A stretch of DNA of 64,000 nt from Photobacterium gaetbulicola Gung47 (GTDB lineage: Bacteria; Pseudomonadota; Gammaproteobacteria; Enterobacterales; Vibrionaceae), in the NCBI GenBank assembly GCA_000940995.1, contig CP005974.1, positions 2,170,001 to 2,234,000 of the forward strand. The letters run 5' to 3'. Position numbers and translations under genes: made by a program. Below are positions 25,180 through 33,500 of the stretch, one piece after another. How positions within the stretch are numbered: position 1 is the stretch's first letter; each line of letters starts with the position of its first letter. The notes below the pieces were generated by a model. The model made no database searches. It had not been told where the DNA came from and was given only the letters and a program-made list of their open reading frames with translations.

Positions 25180-25822
25180 ATGAATTTCCACCAAATGATG
25201 CAACCGCGCCAGCGTTCGCAGTTCCAAGCGTTGGGCGAGTTTCTGTATATCGAGGCGTGCCCGGATTCAGTGGCAATTACTACCGAACGTGGTGACTATC
25301 GGTTAAAGCAGGGCGCGCAGATCCTCGACCCGCAGTTAACAGGCCGCGTGACCGTCGAGAACATGGGCGAGGCGGGGACAGTGACGATTATCTGTGGCTT
25401 TGGACGCTACATCCCGCCGACTGATGGGCAACAGGTCGCCGTAACCCATACGCCAGCAGTGACCCTGTCACCTAACCAGCAAGTCAATATCGGCCAGTTA
25501 CCACAAGTGGGCGTTAGTGGACGGGCAGGCCGTTGTGATTTCGCAACTGCCGAAAGTACAGCTTGAGCCAAATCAGTCCGTGACGGTGTCACAACTCCCA
25601 AGTGTTAATTTGGCAGAAGGCCAACAGGTGGCAGTAACGGAATTGCCACGGGTGAAACTGGAAACCGGGCAAGCGGTTCGCGTCTATACCACCACGCCGA
25701 TGCTGAGCAAACCCGTTGGCGGTGAGAGCATGGCAACCAGCTTGCTGACTATCACCGAAGGCATGGCAGAGCTGAACGTCACGCTGTCACATTTTATTGA
25801 AAGCCAGCTCAACCAACAATGA
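25180..25822 (+). pseudogene. 16-residue-repeat structural protein, frameshifted (C1)
   Basis: Two overlapping frames (25180-25566 and 25517-25822) together encode one protein. The first 85 residues are non-repetitive (MNFHQMMQPRQRSQF...); then follow about six 16-residue repeats of the form VxVxQLPxVxLxxxQx. Near 25512 an extra G (GTGGGC against GTGGCA in C2) shifts the frame by +1. In C2 the homologous gene is broken a few bases away by a different change. The 3' end diverges from C2 where a second deletion begins. Confidence 0.75.
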
Positions 25823-26207
25823 TGCGATCACGCTCGGTACTGAGGCTGGCGAACAGCGAAAACATTACGTGAATTGCTGCCGCAGGCTTGCTAACTGGTC
25901 ACAGTGAACTAGTCACCGTGACAATCGGAGAACTTGGCGCGCAACTTGGCGGTACAATCCCGGTGGTTGCCGCCATGCTGATTGGCTTATTCGACACGGT
26001 TCGCCGGGAAAAAGGTTAGGGGGCTTGCGCGGGAGAGCTGCTGATACTGGTTGATGAACTGGGTATGGGCCCACCGACGCTGTTCATTTGCTATCTGTCA
26101 GTTAAGTCTCATGAATCGGTGTGGAGTGAGTTAAAGACAATGTTAGCGCAGCATGAAAAACGTATTTTAAAGCTTGGGTGGCTTAATGATAAAACCAATG
26201 TAAATTG
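25823..26207 (+). pseudogene. Remnants of C1 tail-end genes
   Basis: 25855-25890 matches the start of the C2 spike-like gene (AAACATTACGTGAATTGCTG) and then jumps to the DNA corresponding to 46940 in C2. This removed about 1.8 kb, including the spike-like and transglycosylase-like genes; GCTGCC occurs at both break points. 25890-26019 matches the holin-like gene 46883 without its start. 26030-26207 matches the gene at 47090. Confidence 0.8.
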
Positions 26208-26303
26208 ATAATAGCCACACTTTATCGTTATTAAACATGATATTATCACGCGAAAATGCATAGAGTTTTATAGTAGTACTCTCATATATTCATGTGGATA
26301 ATA

Positions 26304-26606
26304 ATGAACAATAGAACATTCAAATTTGGCATTATTGCAATGTCGGTAGCTCTGATGGCAGGATGCCAAACAACGGTAAGCAGTGCGGATAACCTTTATA
26401 ACCAGTATAGAGCTAAACCAAATAACAAAGCATTTGCTATAGGAACAAACAATGTTGCTGGCGCTGCTTGGGGAGCTCCGTCAACCTCAGAGGCAATGGC
26501 GTTAGCAAGGAAAACCTGCGTTGATTCAGGCGGTAATAACTGTAGTGTGACGGAAGTTAATGGGAGCCCTGACCTGCCCCCAATAACTAATCCAGCACCT
26601 CTTTAG
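26304..26606 (+). pseudogene. Lipoprotein gene truncated by the IS element
   Basis: Starts MNNRTFKFGIIAMSVALMAGCQ: signal peptide with lipobox MAGC. The mature part (FAIGTNNVAGAAWG...ALARKTCVDSGGNNCSV) resembles DUF4189-like small exported proteins. From about 26570 the frame continues into the IS terminal repeat (the last ~12 residues, after GSP, are IS-encoded), so the natural C-terminus is missing. The original partner sequence is not found on the other side of the IS. Confidence 0.65.
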
Positions 26607-27459
26607 TAATGTCAGTTACATTGCTGTTGTTTAGCCCTGAACGTGTTAGTACTGCAAATTCAGAGGGGGTTAGGTATCCGATTGATGAGTGGGGGCGATT
26701 TTCATTGTAGTCAATGCGCCAGTCACCGATCAGTTTACGAGCATGGCTTAAGTCTCTGAACAGGTGCTCGTTTAAACATTCGTCCCTGAACTTGCCGTTA
26801 AAACTTTCGATATAAGCATTTTGGGTTGGCTTACCTGCTTGTATCAGCTTTAGAATAACACCATGATCGTAAGCCCATTGGTCGAGAGCTTTACCCGTAA
26901 ACTCCGGCCCCTGATCTGTTCGAACGGCCTCAGGATAACCACGGAAAGCTGCAATAGCCTCAAGTATGGCGACTACCTCATCCCCAGAAATTCCTGATGC
27001 AACAGTAATATCTAGGCACTCCTTCGTGAAGTCGTCAACGATAGTGAGGCACTTTATCCTACGACCAGAACTGAGTGCATCCATGACGAAGTCCATTGAC
27101 CAGGTATGGTTGGGCAGTGAGGGAAGTAAAAGTGGCTCCCGCCCGACACATAATGATTTCCTTCGCTTCCGTTTACGAACGGCCAATCCAGCTTCTCGGT
27201 ATAACCGGTAAACACGCTTATGGTTAACCTCTGTCCCTTCCCGCCGAAGAAGACGATGAATACGGCGATATCCAAACCGTTTTCTTTCGAGTGCCAGTTC
27301 TTGTATGCGAGCCAATAGCTCCACATCACTCTCTTTAGGTTGAGGTTGGTATCTCATCGATGCGCGATTTATACCGACGAGCAGACAGGCTTTGCGTTCC
27401 GAAATCGTGGTGACTTCCTGCATTACATGCACAGCCTTGCGCTTGTCTCCGACGGTCAA
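26587..27459 (-). CDS. IS3-family transposase OrfB (DDE integrase)
   Basis: 290 aa. HTH_21-like N-terminus (RFGYRRIHRLLRREG), then an rve core with the DDE triad: D in TWSMDFVMDAL, D in VRTDQGPEF, E in NAYIESFNGKFRDECL. The C-terminus has RPHSSIGYLTPSEF, typical of the family. Its TTG start overlaps the orfA stop by 4 nt; an OrfAB fusion by -1 frameshift near this point (CCAAAAGTATTGACC) is the usual IS3 strategy. Confidence 0.93.
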   Translation of the reverse strand: MTVGDKRKAVHVMQEVTTISERKACLLVGINRASMRYQPQPKESDVELLARIQELALERKRFGYRRIHRLLRREGTEVNHKRVYRLYREAGLAVRKRKRRKSLCVGREPLLLPSLPNHTWSMDFVMDALSSGRRIKCLTIVDDFTKECLDITVASGISGDEVVAILEAIAAFRGYPEAVRTDQGPEFTGKALDQWAYDHGVILKLIQAGKPTQNAYIESFNGKFRDECLNEHLFRDLSHARKLIGDWRIDYNENRPHSSIGYLTPSEFAVLTRSGLNNSNVTDITKEVLD

Positions 27460-27725
27460 TACTTTTGGTTAAGAGCCGCTTTCAAAGCATCAACATCAAG
27501 CATGGATTCCGCCAATAGCTTCTTAAGCTTGGCATTTTCATCTTCCAATGCCTTTAAGCGACGAGCATCGGAAACATCCATGCCCGCGTACTTTTTACGC
27601 CAGAGGTAGAATGTGGCATCAGAAATATTGTGCTTGCGGCATAATTCTTTGACGGGCAAACCCGCCTCCGCTTCCTTGAGAATGGCAATGATCTGCTGTT
27701 CGTTGAATCGCTTCTTCATATTCAC
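27456..27725 (-). CDS. IS3-family transposase OrfA
   Basis: 89 aa. Helix-turn-helix (FNEQQIIAILKEAEAG...ISDATFYLWRKKYAG) followed by a leucine-zipper segment (ALEDENAKLKKLLAESMLDVDALK). DNA-binding subunit of the IS3-type transposase. Confidence 0.93.
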   Translation of the reverse strand: MNMKKRFNEQQIIAILKEAEAGLPVKELCRKHNISDATFYLWRKKYAGMDVSDARRLKALEDENAKLKKLLAESMLDVDALKAALNQKY

Positions 27726-27766
27726 CTTCCTTCTTATAAGATGAACATTACTAAGTTATGGCTGGA

Positions 27767-29026
27767 TTAGAAAGCGGGGAGCAGGTCACTTTGACGAGTT
27801 GAAGCTAAATGCGGGTCAAATAGTCCATTGTTCGCGATGCTTAAGCAGCTCTCTAGTTCAATCGAATAGGAAGTTGCTTGTTGGGTAATGCACCGACAAT
27901 CGGTTGTCGTCTGATAGCACATCAAATCAGGATATGTAGCAGGTTCTAATCCACCGCTATAGATAGGAGCAGTCCAAGGAAGAGCTTTTATCTTAGGCTG
28001 ATACGCTAAAATATCCGTATTCGCAATCTCAGTTGTTAGTGTGAGTGAGTCATCAACCGGCAAGGTTTCTTTATCGGTTGACTGCTCATCACTGAAAAAA
28101 ATCGAGTAGACATATGGGAAGCCGACAAACAACATCAATAGAAAAGCAATAATAGATACAACCCCAAGGATAAGGCCACGTTTTGCTCCTTTGCTTAGTT
28201 TGTTGTTGTTGGTATCAAGCTCGGTCGAGTAGTAAGAACCGTAAAGGTGAACAGGGCGCTTAACCAATGATTTGTCAGCAGCTTTCTTTTCGAATGGATT
28301 GCTAATATCGATGTACTTTTTCTTCTTATAACACGCAACACGATCAGCACCGGCAAACTCATAGTGTGTATGGTAGTTCATCATGCGCCGGATAAAGATA
28401 TCGACATTGGCAAAGTCTTGAGTAATGAAAACAAGATCCTTGCCAGTATGGCGGTGAGTAGAAATTGCCTCGAGTTCCTTAGGTACATCGCCGCGCGTTC
28501 TCGGCGGCCAATAGTGATGTATTTCGTCCATGACAATTACCGACTGATTTGGCAGCTCGACCCAAGACTTCGGATTATCGAAGTGTGTCCAGTGATAATT
28601 TAGCGGCTTGAGTTGGTCGAAGGTCAGGGCAGTTTCATCTATCTGCTTAATAGCTAGGTATTCATCTAGCTGTACTAGCCGTTCCTTGGAATAGACACGA
28701 CGAACCCAATACAGCAAGATCTCGACCGGATTCGAATTACTATGATCTTGTTTGAGGTAAGGAAAGTCTTCCAGTTCAATAAAGCGATCTTCTTTCTTAT
28801 GGATGGACTGTACCTTGCGAACCAATGCCGTATTGGATTTGTTGTTATGAAGATACCAACCATAGAACCAACCCTGAAAGGATGAACATACTTCAAAGTC
28901 CAGCATCAACAAGGGGATTCTGTGATAGTAAACTTCACGGCCTTCAAAGTTAGATTCACTCGTTACCATATCAATGGTGTTGAGGGTTTTGCCCGCACCT
29001 GGTAGTCCAGATATGCCATATTCCAT
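27767..29026 (-). CDS. Zot-like filamentous-phage assembly ATPase (F1), 3' end replaced by IS
   Basis: 419 aa. Inner-membrane morphogenesis protein (pI/Zot family) that drives extrusion of filamentous phage. Walker A GLPGAGKT at residues 7-14, Walker B-like VIVMDEIHHYW, one membrane helix (ILGVVSIIAFLLMLFVGFPYVYSIFF) and a ~110-aa periplasmic tail with a CYQTTTDCRC motif. The last six residues (DLLPAF) come from the IS end; the F2 copy continues with a different C-terminus of 12 residues. The secretin-like gene that follows zot in F2 is lost here. Confidence 0.9.
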   Translation of the reverse strand: MEYGISGLPGAGKTLNTIDMVTSESNFEGREVYYHRIPLLMLDFEVCSSFQGWFYGWYLHNNKSNTALVRKVQSIHKKEDRFIELEDFPYLKQDHSNSNPVEILLYWVRRVYSKERLVQLDEYLAIKQIDETALTFDQLKPLNYHWTHFDNPKSWVELPNQSVIVMDEIHHYWPPRTRGDVPKELEAISTHRHTGKDLVFITQDFANVDIFIRRMMNYHTHYEFAGADRVACYKKKKYIDISNPFEKKAADKSLVKRPVHLYGSYYSTELDTNNNKLSKGAKRGLILGVVSIIAFLLMLFVGFPYVYSIFFSDEQSTDKETLPVDDSLTLTTEIANTDILAYQPKIKALPWTAPIYSGGLEPATYPDLMCYQTTTDCRCITQQATSYSIELESCLSIANNGLFDPHLASTRQSDLLPAF

Positions 29027-29029
29027 GAG

Positions 29030-29359
29030 TTATTTCCCCGTCCCATTCCATGAAGGAAGATATTTTCTCGACGACAGTCCTTTAAGACCAAGTACAAACA
29101 AGTGAGCAGTAAGAATAATGTTGATGGCCTTATCCAATCCAAGTAAGCCCATAATCCCGACTATATCTGCAGGCATACCACCAAAACTGGCATCTATCTT
29201 ATTCACAAAGTAGTCGAGGCCAACATTAATGCCTTCTACCACTAATAATGAAAATCCCAATGTGACAGCTGTCTGAATAAAAATAGAAGTAATGAAAGGC
29301 ACTAATTTGGGAAGGAATGAAGCACCAACCCAAGATATTAAATTAACAATCAGTCCCAT
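29030..29359 (-). CDS. DUF2523-like minor coat protein (pVI-like), F1
   Basis: 109 aa with three hydrophobic helices (IVNLISWVGASFLPKLVPFI, AVTLGFSLLVVEGINVGL, IVGIMGLLGLDKAINIILTAHLFVLG). Position between the adsorption protein and Zot matches gene VI in inoviruses. It lies 3 bp upstream of zot. F2 carries a nearly identical copy at 56211-56540. Confidence 0.8.
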   Translation of the reverse strand: MGLIVNLISWVGASFLPKLVPFITSIFIQTAVTLGFSLLVVEGINVGLDYFVNKIDASFGGMPADIVGIMGLLGLDKAINIILTAHLFVLGLKGLSSRKYLPSWNGTGK

Positions 29360-29367
29360 AATTCCAC

Positions 29368-30936
29368 CTATAAGTTACCAATCCCACGACCAACCGTTAA
29401 TGCAGCAACTAGCCATGCAATAGCAATAATGAAAGGCTGTAAATATTTCGCCAAATCACATAACGGTTGATAACTGAATTCAACCGTTTCCCCAAGCACA
29501 GATGCAGAAATAGGAGAAGGGCAACTTGATGAAAGTGAAACGCCACCATTTAAATATTTTGTATCTGGGTTGCTGAAATCTAACACGTCAGGGTTGATAA
29601 AATCAGCTTTCTCACCAGCAGCAATGATTGCATCAATTCCAGAATCAATACCCTTAAAGTTAGGTTCATAGCATTGCTTATCATGTTCAATTCTAAGAAG
29701 ACTACAAAGAACGGCGTCTCCTTCACATTGAAATGCTGCACATTTACTGATGTCTGTTTTTTTAGACTGACATGATGAATGGTCTTTGTTTCTTTCACAA
29801 AACCCACTTTCCAATAAGCTATTAATATTAGCTAAACCATTCTTGATAGCACCAATTTCATCAGTCCCTTTATTTATTGCATCAACAACATCATTATTAT
29901 CTTTGTCTGATATTTCTTTTAGGGATTTATTAGACTCATCTAATTGATCAACAAGCTTAATTGTATTTAATTCAATGTTACTCAGATATTGCTCTAAATT
30001 AAAATCTGGATCCGGACTAGGGTCAGGTTCTGGATCTGGGTCTGGACTAGGGTCAGGCTCTGGGTCTGGACTAGGGTCAGGATCAGGGCTAAGGTCTGGA
30101 CCATTATTATCTGGGTCTGTTGGGGTATCACATGGTTGATTAGTATAATCATAATCAGCAATACAATCCGTATCTCTACAGAACTGAGTTGAAATATCTT
30201 TTACACCCAAACATCCCGTTTGACTACACCAAGTAGGAAAAGCGTCAACACCATGATCTTTAATTAACCACCAAACTTCAAATGAAGAACCAACCAAGGC
30301 ATCACATTTAGCTGCATCACCGCCGCCACTACCGCCGCCACTACCGCCGCCATCACCGCCGCCATCACCGCCGCCATCACCGCCGCCATCACCGCCGCCA
30401 TCACCACCGCCATCACACTCTGAGTCAACACAATCATCAATTGGAATATAGTCACATTGAAAGATAGGAGATTGTGTTCCGTCATCACATGATGCAGAAA
30501 AGTTCATGCTGTGGTTTTCTGGTAGTCCATCAAAGCATTGTTGTTCTGCAGTTTGTTTATCCTGGTTAAATTCTTCAGAGTTACAGTAATTTAATTCTGG
30601 CGCACACGTACTGGCATCCTCATACTCTTCACATTCAGGAGCTAGTTCTCCACAATATTTATCAAAATTACGTCCATCCCAAAAAGTATAAGATTTTTCA
30701 CAAGTTGAACCATGACAAAGATAAGTCCTAAAAGCTGGAGCGTTTGAAATAAACTCATGCTTAATTATACCATCATAATCAACCCCACCAGTCAAATGGC
30801 CTTCAAGTCGAATTTTTGCTCTATTGTAAGCATATTCTTTATTCTGTCCATTCCCCAACCCAAGCTCTTGACAACTTACATTATTAGAAAATGAAAAGGG
30901 ACTATATAAAATAAAAATAGTCAGTAACCATTTCAT
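29368..30936 (-). CDS. pIII-like adsorption protein with Gly/Asp-rich linker (F1)
   Basis: 522 aa from the ATG at 30936. Signal peptide MKWLLTIFILYSPFSFS; Cys-rich N domain (~170 aa); a linker of about eight GGGD/GGGS repeats; a second Cys-rich domain with WCSQTGCLG; an Asp/Pro repeat region (SPDPDPEPDP); a coiled segment; and a conserved C-terminal domain ending in a membrane anchor (LQPFIIAIAWLVAALTVG). It should bind the host receptor at the virion tip. The middle is unrelated to F2, while both ends are nearly identical. Confidence 0.85.
   Translation of the reverse strand: MKWLLTIFILYSPFSFSNNVSCQELGLGNGQNKEYAYNRAKIRLEGHLTGGVDYDGIIKHEFISNAPAFRTYLCHGSTCEKSYTFWDGRNFDKYCGELAPECEEYEDASTCAPELNYCNSEEFNQDKQTAEQQCFDGLPENHSMNFSASCDDGTQSPIFQCDYIPIDDCVDSECDGGGDGGGDGGGDGGGDGGGDGGGSGGGSGGGDAAKCDALVGSSFEVWWLIKDHGVDAFPTWCSQTGCLGVKDISTQFCRDTDCIADYDYTNQPCDTPTDPDNNGPDLSPDPDPSPDPEPDPSPDPDPEPDPSPDPDFNLEQYLSNIELNTIKLVDQLDESNKSLKEISDKDNNDVVDAINKGTDEIGAIKNGLANINSLLESGFCERNKDHSSCQSKKTDISKCAAFQCEGDAVLCSLLRIEHDKQCYEPNFKGIDSGIDAIIAAGEKADFINPDVLDFSNPDTKYLNGGVSLSSSCPSPISASVLGETVEFSYQPLCDLAKYLQPFIIAIAWLVAALTVGRGIGNL
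30309..30418. repeat. 12-bp tandem repeat encoding GGGD (F1 adsorption protein)
   Basis: Repeats of CCGCCATCACCG and one-base variants (CTACCG near the left end) on the plus strand; they encode Gly-Gly-Gly-Asp/Ser in the minus-strand gene. Nearly identical copies, so length should be unstable. Confidence 0.9.
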
Positions 30937-31019
30937 TTGTTTCCTCCAAGTAATATTGACATAGACAAAACAAATACAGCCATGCAATACCCACCCAACA
31001 TCCATGATTGGTCTAACAT
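30933..31019 (-). CDS. 28-aa single-helix phage protein (F1), pVII/pIX-like
   Basis: Reads MLDQSWMLGGYCMAVFVLSM plus eight residues; one membrane helix. It overlaps the adsorption-gene start (ATGA) and AGGAGGAAAC near its end acts as the ribosome site for that gene. The same 28-codon frame with one substitution (L to F) occurs in F2 at 58162-58248. Size and position fit the tiny tip proteins pVII/pIX of inoviruses. Confidence 0.65.
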   Translation of the reverse strand: MLDQSWMLGGYCMAVFVLSMSILLGGNK

Positions 31020-31085
31020 AAAGCCTCCAATAAAAAAGGGCAGCAATCCGCTACCCTTAATTAGAAATGAATCAACCGAAGTTAA

Positions 31086-31289
31086 TTAACTAAAGATGGC
31101 GCCTTTAACCCATTTGAAAGCAACAGAAGTAGCAGCTGGAGCGAGCTTTGCTACACCAATTGCAGAGACCGCGGCAGTGATTCCAGCAATAACAGTAACA
31201 GCACCACTAACATCTACTGTTTCTGCAAAAGCAGGTGAGGCAGACGCCAAAACAGCAGTAGCAATTAAAATCACATTAGACTTTTTCAT
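31086..31289 (-). CDS. Major coat protein pVIII-like (F1)
   Basis: 67 aa from the ATG at 31289 after AAGGAAT. Signal peptide MKKSNVILIATAVLASASPAFA, then a 45-residue mature protein: short amphipathic start (ETVDVSG), one membrane helix (AVTVIAGITAAVSAIGVAKLA) and a basic C-terminus (FKWVKGAIFS) that would contact DNA. This is the classic procoat layout. F2 encodes the same protein. Confidence 0.88.
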   Translation of the reverse strand: MKKSNVILIATAVLASASPAFAETVDVSGAVTVIAGITAAVSAIGVAKLAPAATSVAFKWVKGAIFS

Positions 31290-31302
31290 ATAACATTCCT
31301 TA

Positions 31303-31485
31303 TTAATCAGAAATAGATAAACGTATTTGCCTAAAGGCATACGCAGTAACTAAAGGAATAACAGACGTTCCTATTAGAGTTTTTAAATCTGCTACCGATA
31401 AAGACATCTCAGCAACATATTTAACTGTCCAGCCTACAGGGCAATCACCATTTATAAGCTCGACCGTGCAGACTGGGATATACAT
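31303..31485 (-). CDS. 60-aa small membrane protein (F1)
   Basis: N-terminal strand-like segment with two cysteines (MYIPVCTVELINGDCPVG) and a C-terminal hydrophobic helix (LKTLIGTSVIPLVTAYAF). It lies just upstream of the coat gene. F2 has a one-residue variant (58531-58713). Probably a minor coat protein; no family recognised. Confidence 0.65.
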   Translation of the reverse strand: MYIPVCTVELINGDCPVGWTVKYVAEMSLSVADLKTLIGTSVIPLVTAYAFRQIRLSISD

Positions 31486-31487
31486 TT

Positions 31488-31595
31488 TTAGTACCTAACA
31501 CTCGGAAGAATATATTTATCGTAAATCCATATCGGCAGCATTTTTCCATGTTCGGATTGGAGTCGATAATAATGGACAATAAAGTTTGTTTTCAT
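31488..31595 (-). CDS. 35-aa conserved small protein (F1)
   Basis: A 36-codon frame starting MKTNFIVHYYRLQSEHGKML. The F2 copy (58716-58823) differs at three nucleotides, all at synonymous positions (Arg, Ser and Leu codons), which argues that the peptide is translated and constrained. No helix long enough for a membrane span. It lies between the ssDNA-binding protein and the small membrane protein. Confidence 0.6.
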   Translation of the reverse strand: MKTNFIVHYYRLQSEHGKMLPIWIYDKYILPSVRY

Positions 31596-31596
31596 A

Positions 31597-31899
31597 CTAA
31601 TCCTTAAAGTCCACGACAACATTACGGGTCGGGTTCTGCGGGTCAGGCTCCAAGACCAGCTGGAGCTGGGTAGGATAGGAGAGTCCGGCGAACTGGGCGT
31701 ATAGGTTCTGGTTGAACGCCATCGGGATTTGTTTTTCCTGCATACCGCAACGCTGGATGTTGTGGTCGTCGTTGACGAAAGATTCCGCCGACGCCAAGTA
31801 CATAACGTTTGCCATTTGGTAAGGTTTGGGTGAGCCGGATTTCTTTGATACGCCGCTGCCCAATACAGCGCCCGTTACCATTACGTTTAAAGTTGTCAT
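31597..31899 (-). CDS. Phage single-stranded DNA-binding protein (pV-like), F1
   Basis: 100 aa, starting MTTLNVMVTGAVLGSGVSKKSG; all-beta character with KPYQMANVMYLA and a C-terminal strand TRNVVVDFKD. Position directly downstream of the replication gene matches inovirus gene V, whose product coats the ssDNA before extrusion. One substitution (L/I) separates it from the F2 copy. Confidence 0.75.
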   Translation of the reverse strand: MTTLNVMVTGAVLGSGVSKKSGSPKPYQMANVMYLASAESFVNDDHNIQRCGMQEKQIPMAFNQNLYAQFAGLSYPTQLQLVLEPDPQNPTRNVVVDFKD

Positions 31900-31921
31900 T
31901 GTCTTATTTCCCTGTATGTCA

Positions 31922-33193
31922 TTACGCTAGTGAATAAATGTCGTGGTTATCGGGTTCGATGAATTTCATACATCGGAGCCGGATACCACTGGATTCGTCC
32001 GTATCCTCATAGACAGGCTGATTGAGTCGGTCTGGTATCTCATGGGATTCAAGATGGTTAGTCAGCAAGCGGACAATCTGGGAATCATCCATATCCAGAC
32101 ATTGGCGCATGAAGTTAACCAGCTTGCCGCATTGGGTCGCACCGTTACGCACGGCGTTATCAACGCTGGTAAACCATTTGCGCTTATGGGTAGCTATGCG
32201 GCATTGGTTTTCCTTGCTGACGAAGCTAAGGGCAGGGTAAGCGCCTGCCAGATACTTGTCGGGTTCAAGCAGTACATCAAACGGCAGTACACGATCTTTG
32301 GCGCGTAGCTCGAGTTCCCAGCGTACCCAGTCTTTGTGCTCGGACTTGAGCTGTTTGCCTTTTTCGTAGACACGAAGCATCTTGCCCGCGTCACGAGTAC
32401 CGACATAAAGCGACTTGCCTTTGTCGGCCACGAAGCCAAAGCGTTTCTTGAGTGTTTCACTGTTGCCAGAGGTTTTCTGGTAGCTGGCCACTTGGGACAT
32501 ATGGCCCGACTCGATATAACAGTAAGAAGACGGACGGCCACGGGTAACAAACTGTCCATGCTCAGCCATTTTGCGAGCCGTCTGGATGTTGTATTTGCCG
32601 TCGAGAGAATCGAATGCGATATCTACGCGAGTAATTTTCGCACCTGGTAGTTGGTGCAGTGCGTTATGAACTTCATTCAAATCCAATACCGCCGTACCCG
32701 TACCGGAAAACGACACATAGCAGCCGTGGTTTTTTGCGCCCCAAGCACACAGGCCAGCTTGTTGGCCGTTGACGAGAATGTTGGCGGAATGCGAGTAACC
32801 AGAGAAGCCGCCGGAACGCAGGGAGAAAGACCAGTCATTGCCGAACAGGCCAAGGCCGTGATTAAGGCGATTGATGAAGCGGTCAACTTCACCACGGCAA
32901 AGACAGTCCAAGGTATTCAGGCCGAAGTGGTCGAGCATGTCACGTTTGATTTCATGGAACTTGCGCGAGTCAGCACCGATAGCAAATTCGGTATCACGCA
33001 GCTTGGCGCGGATAGCGGCCTTGTAATCAATAGCGGCAGTATCCAAGGCGTCACGGGTTACGCTGTCACCATATTCATTGAATTCGAAACCACGGATAGC
33101 CTTGATGGAAGCGCCCATTTTGGCGAGGTCGAAGATCTGGCTCAGTTCCTCGGGTGTCCACGAGAAGGACAGGTAATCAATAATCGCAGCCAT
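31922..33193 (-). CDS. Filamentous-phage replication initiator (Rep_trans / RstA-like), F1
   Basis: 423 aa from the ATG at 33193 (MAAIIDYLSFSW); an upstream in-frame extension to 33340 overlaps another gene and is not used. Rolling-circle initiator of the Rep_trans type: FSGTGTAVLDL and KITRVDIAFDSLDGKYN carry the catalytic acidic region, and TLYVGTRDAGKMLRVYEKGKQL the active-site Tyr segment; RWELELRAKD follows. It nicks the plus strand to start replication. Identical at most positions to F2. Confidence 0.88.
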   Translation of the reverse strand: MAAIIDYLSFSWTPEELSQIFDLAKMGASIKAIRGFEFNEYGDSVTRDALDTAAIDYKAAIRAKLRDTEFAIGADSRKFHEIKRDMLDHFGLNTLDCLCRGEVDRFINRLNHGLGLFGNDWSFSLRSGGFSGYSHSANILVNGQQAGLCAWGAKNHGCYVSFSGTGTAVLDLNEVHNALHQLPGAKITRVDIAFDSLDGKYNIQTARKMAEHGQFVTRGRPSSYCYIESGHMSQVASYQKTSGNSETLKKRFGFVADKGKSLYVGTRDAGKMLRVYEKGKQLKSEHKDWVRWELELRAKDRVLPFDVLLEPDKYLAGAYPALSFVSKENQCRIATHKRKWFTSVDNAVRNGATQCGKLVNFMRQCLDMDDSQIVRLLTNHLESHEIPDRLNQPVYEDTDESSGIRLRCMKFIEPDNHDIYSLA

Positions 33194-33386
33194 TGTCGAA
33201 AACCCCCGAGTCATAAAGTGATTGCCAGTTGTCCGCCGTGACCAGATGAAGCTCATAGCCGGCGGGATAAAATTCTTGTCCGATTTGGTGCAGCTCAGCC
33301 AACGAACGGAAGTACTCGGGTTCGCCATCAATGAAGGCAAAGCCAGTCCCGTCGTCGTTGATTTCGTAGTAGAGCTGCGAAGACAT
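33177..33386 (-). CDS. Small protein upstream of rep (F1)
   Basis: 69 aa from the ATG at 33386 (MSSQLYYEINDDGTGFAF). Acidic, mixed alpha/beta, unknown family. It overlaps rep by 17 nt. In F2 the same protein (60405-60614) is preceded by a second gene that starts with a near copy of the same N-terminus; F1 looks like a fusion or deletion product of that pair. Confidence 0.65.
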   Translation of the reverse strand: MSSQLYYEINDDGTGFAFIDGEPEYFRSLAELHQIGQEFYPAGYELHLVTADNWQSLYDSGVFDNGCDY

Positions 33387-33401
33387 TTGATTTAGCGCCT
33401 C

Positions 33402-33466
33402 AGTCACAAGATATGGTGACTATAGACACACAAATTGGTGACTGCAAGACACACATTTTGGTGACT
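33402..33466. promoter_or_regulatory. Triple operator between rep and repressor (F1)
   Basis: Three dyads of the form AG[T/A]CAC-n8-GTGACT are centred at 33411.5, 33433.5 and 33456.5, a spacing of 22 and 23 bp. The last is centred 44.5 bp before the repressor ATG. They cover the divergent promoters and are likely binding sites for the adjacent repressor. Confidence 0.7.
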
Positions 33467-33500
33467 TTAAGGCTAAAATGGAATTTATTGCGGAGGGCTT

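Larger units (their letters stand above)
26570..27788 (-). mobile_element. IS3-family element, IS407-like group
   Basis: Ends are imperfect inverted repeats beginning TGACCTGCCCCC (26570) and, read inward from 27788, TGACCTGCTCCCC; both continue to CTAATCCAGC. About 1.22 kb with orfA and orfB on the minus strand. IS407-type elements make 4-bp target duplications. The flanking bases here (GCCC left, CTTT right) do not match, so the flanks were probably joined by IS-mediated deletion or recombination. Confidence 0.88.

Noticed and set aside
32651..33241. 196-aa plus-strand frame opposite the F1 replication gene, with a counterpart at 59879-60469
   Set aside because: Conserved in both prophages only because the replication genes are nearly identical; a shadow with no start context.
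31922..33340. 472-aa version of the replication initiator
   Set aside because: The extension overlaps the upstream small gene over its full length and is out of character; the ATG at 33193 keeps a normal 17-nt overlap.
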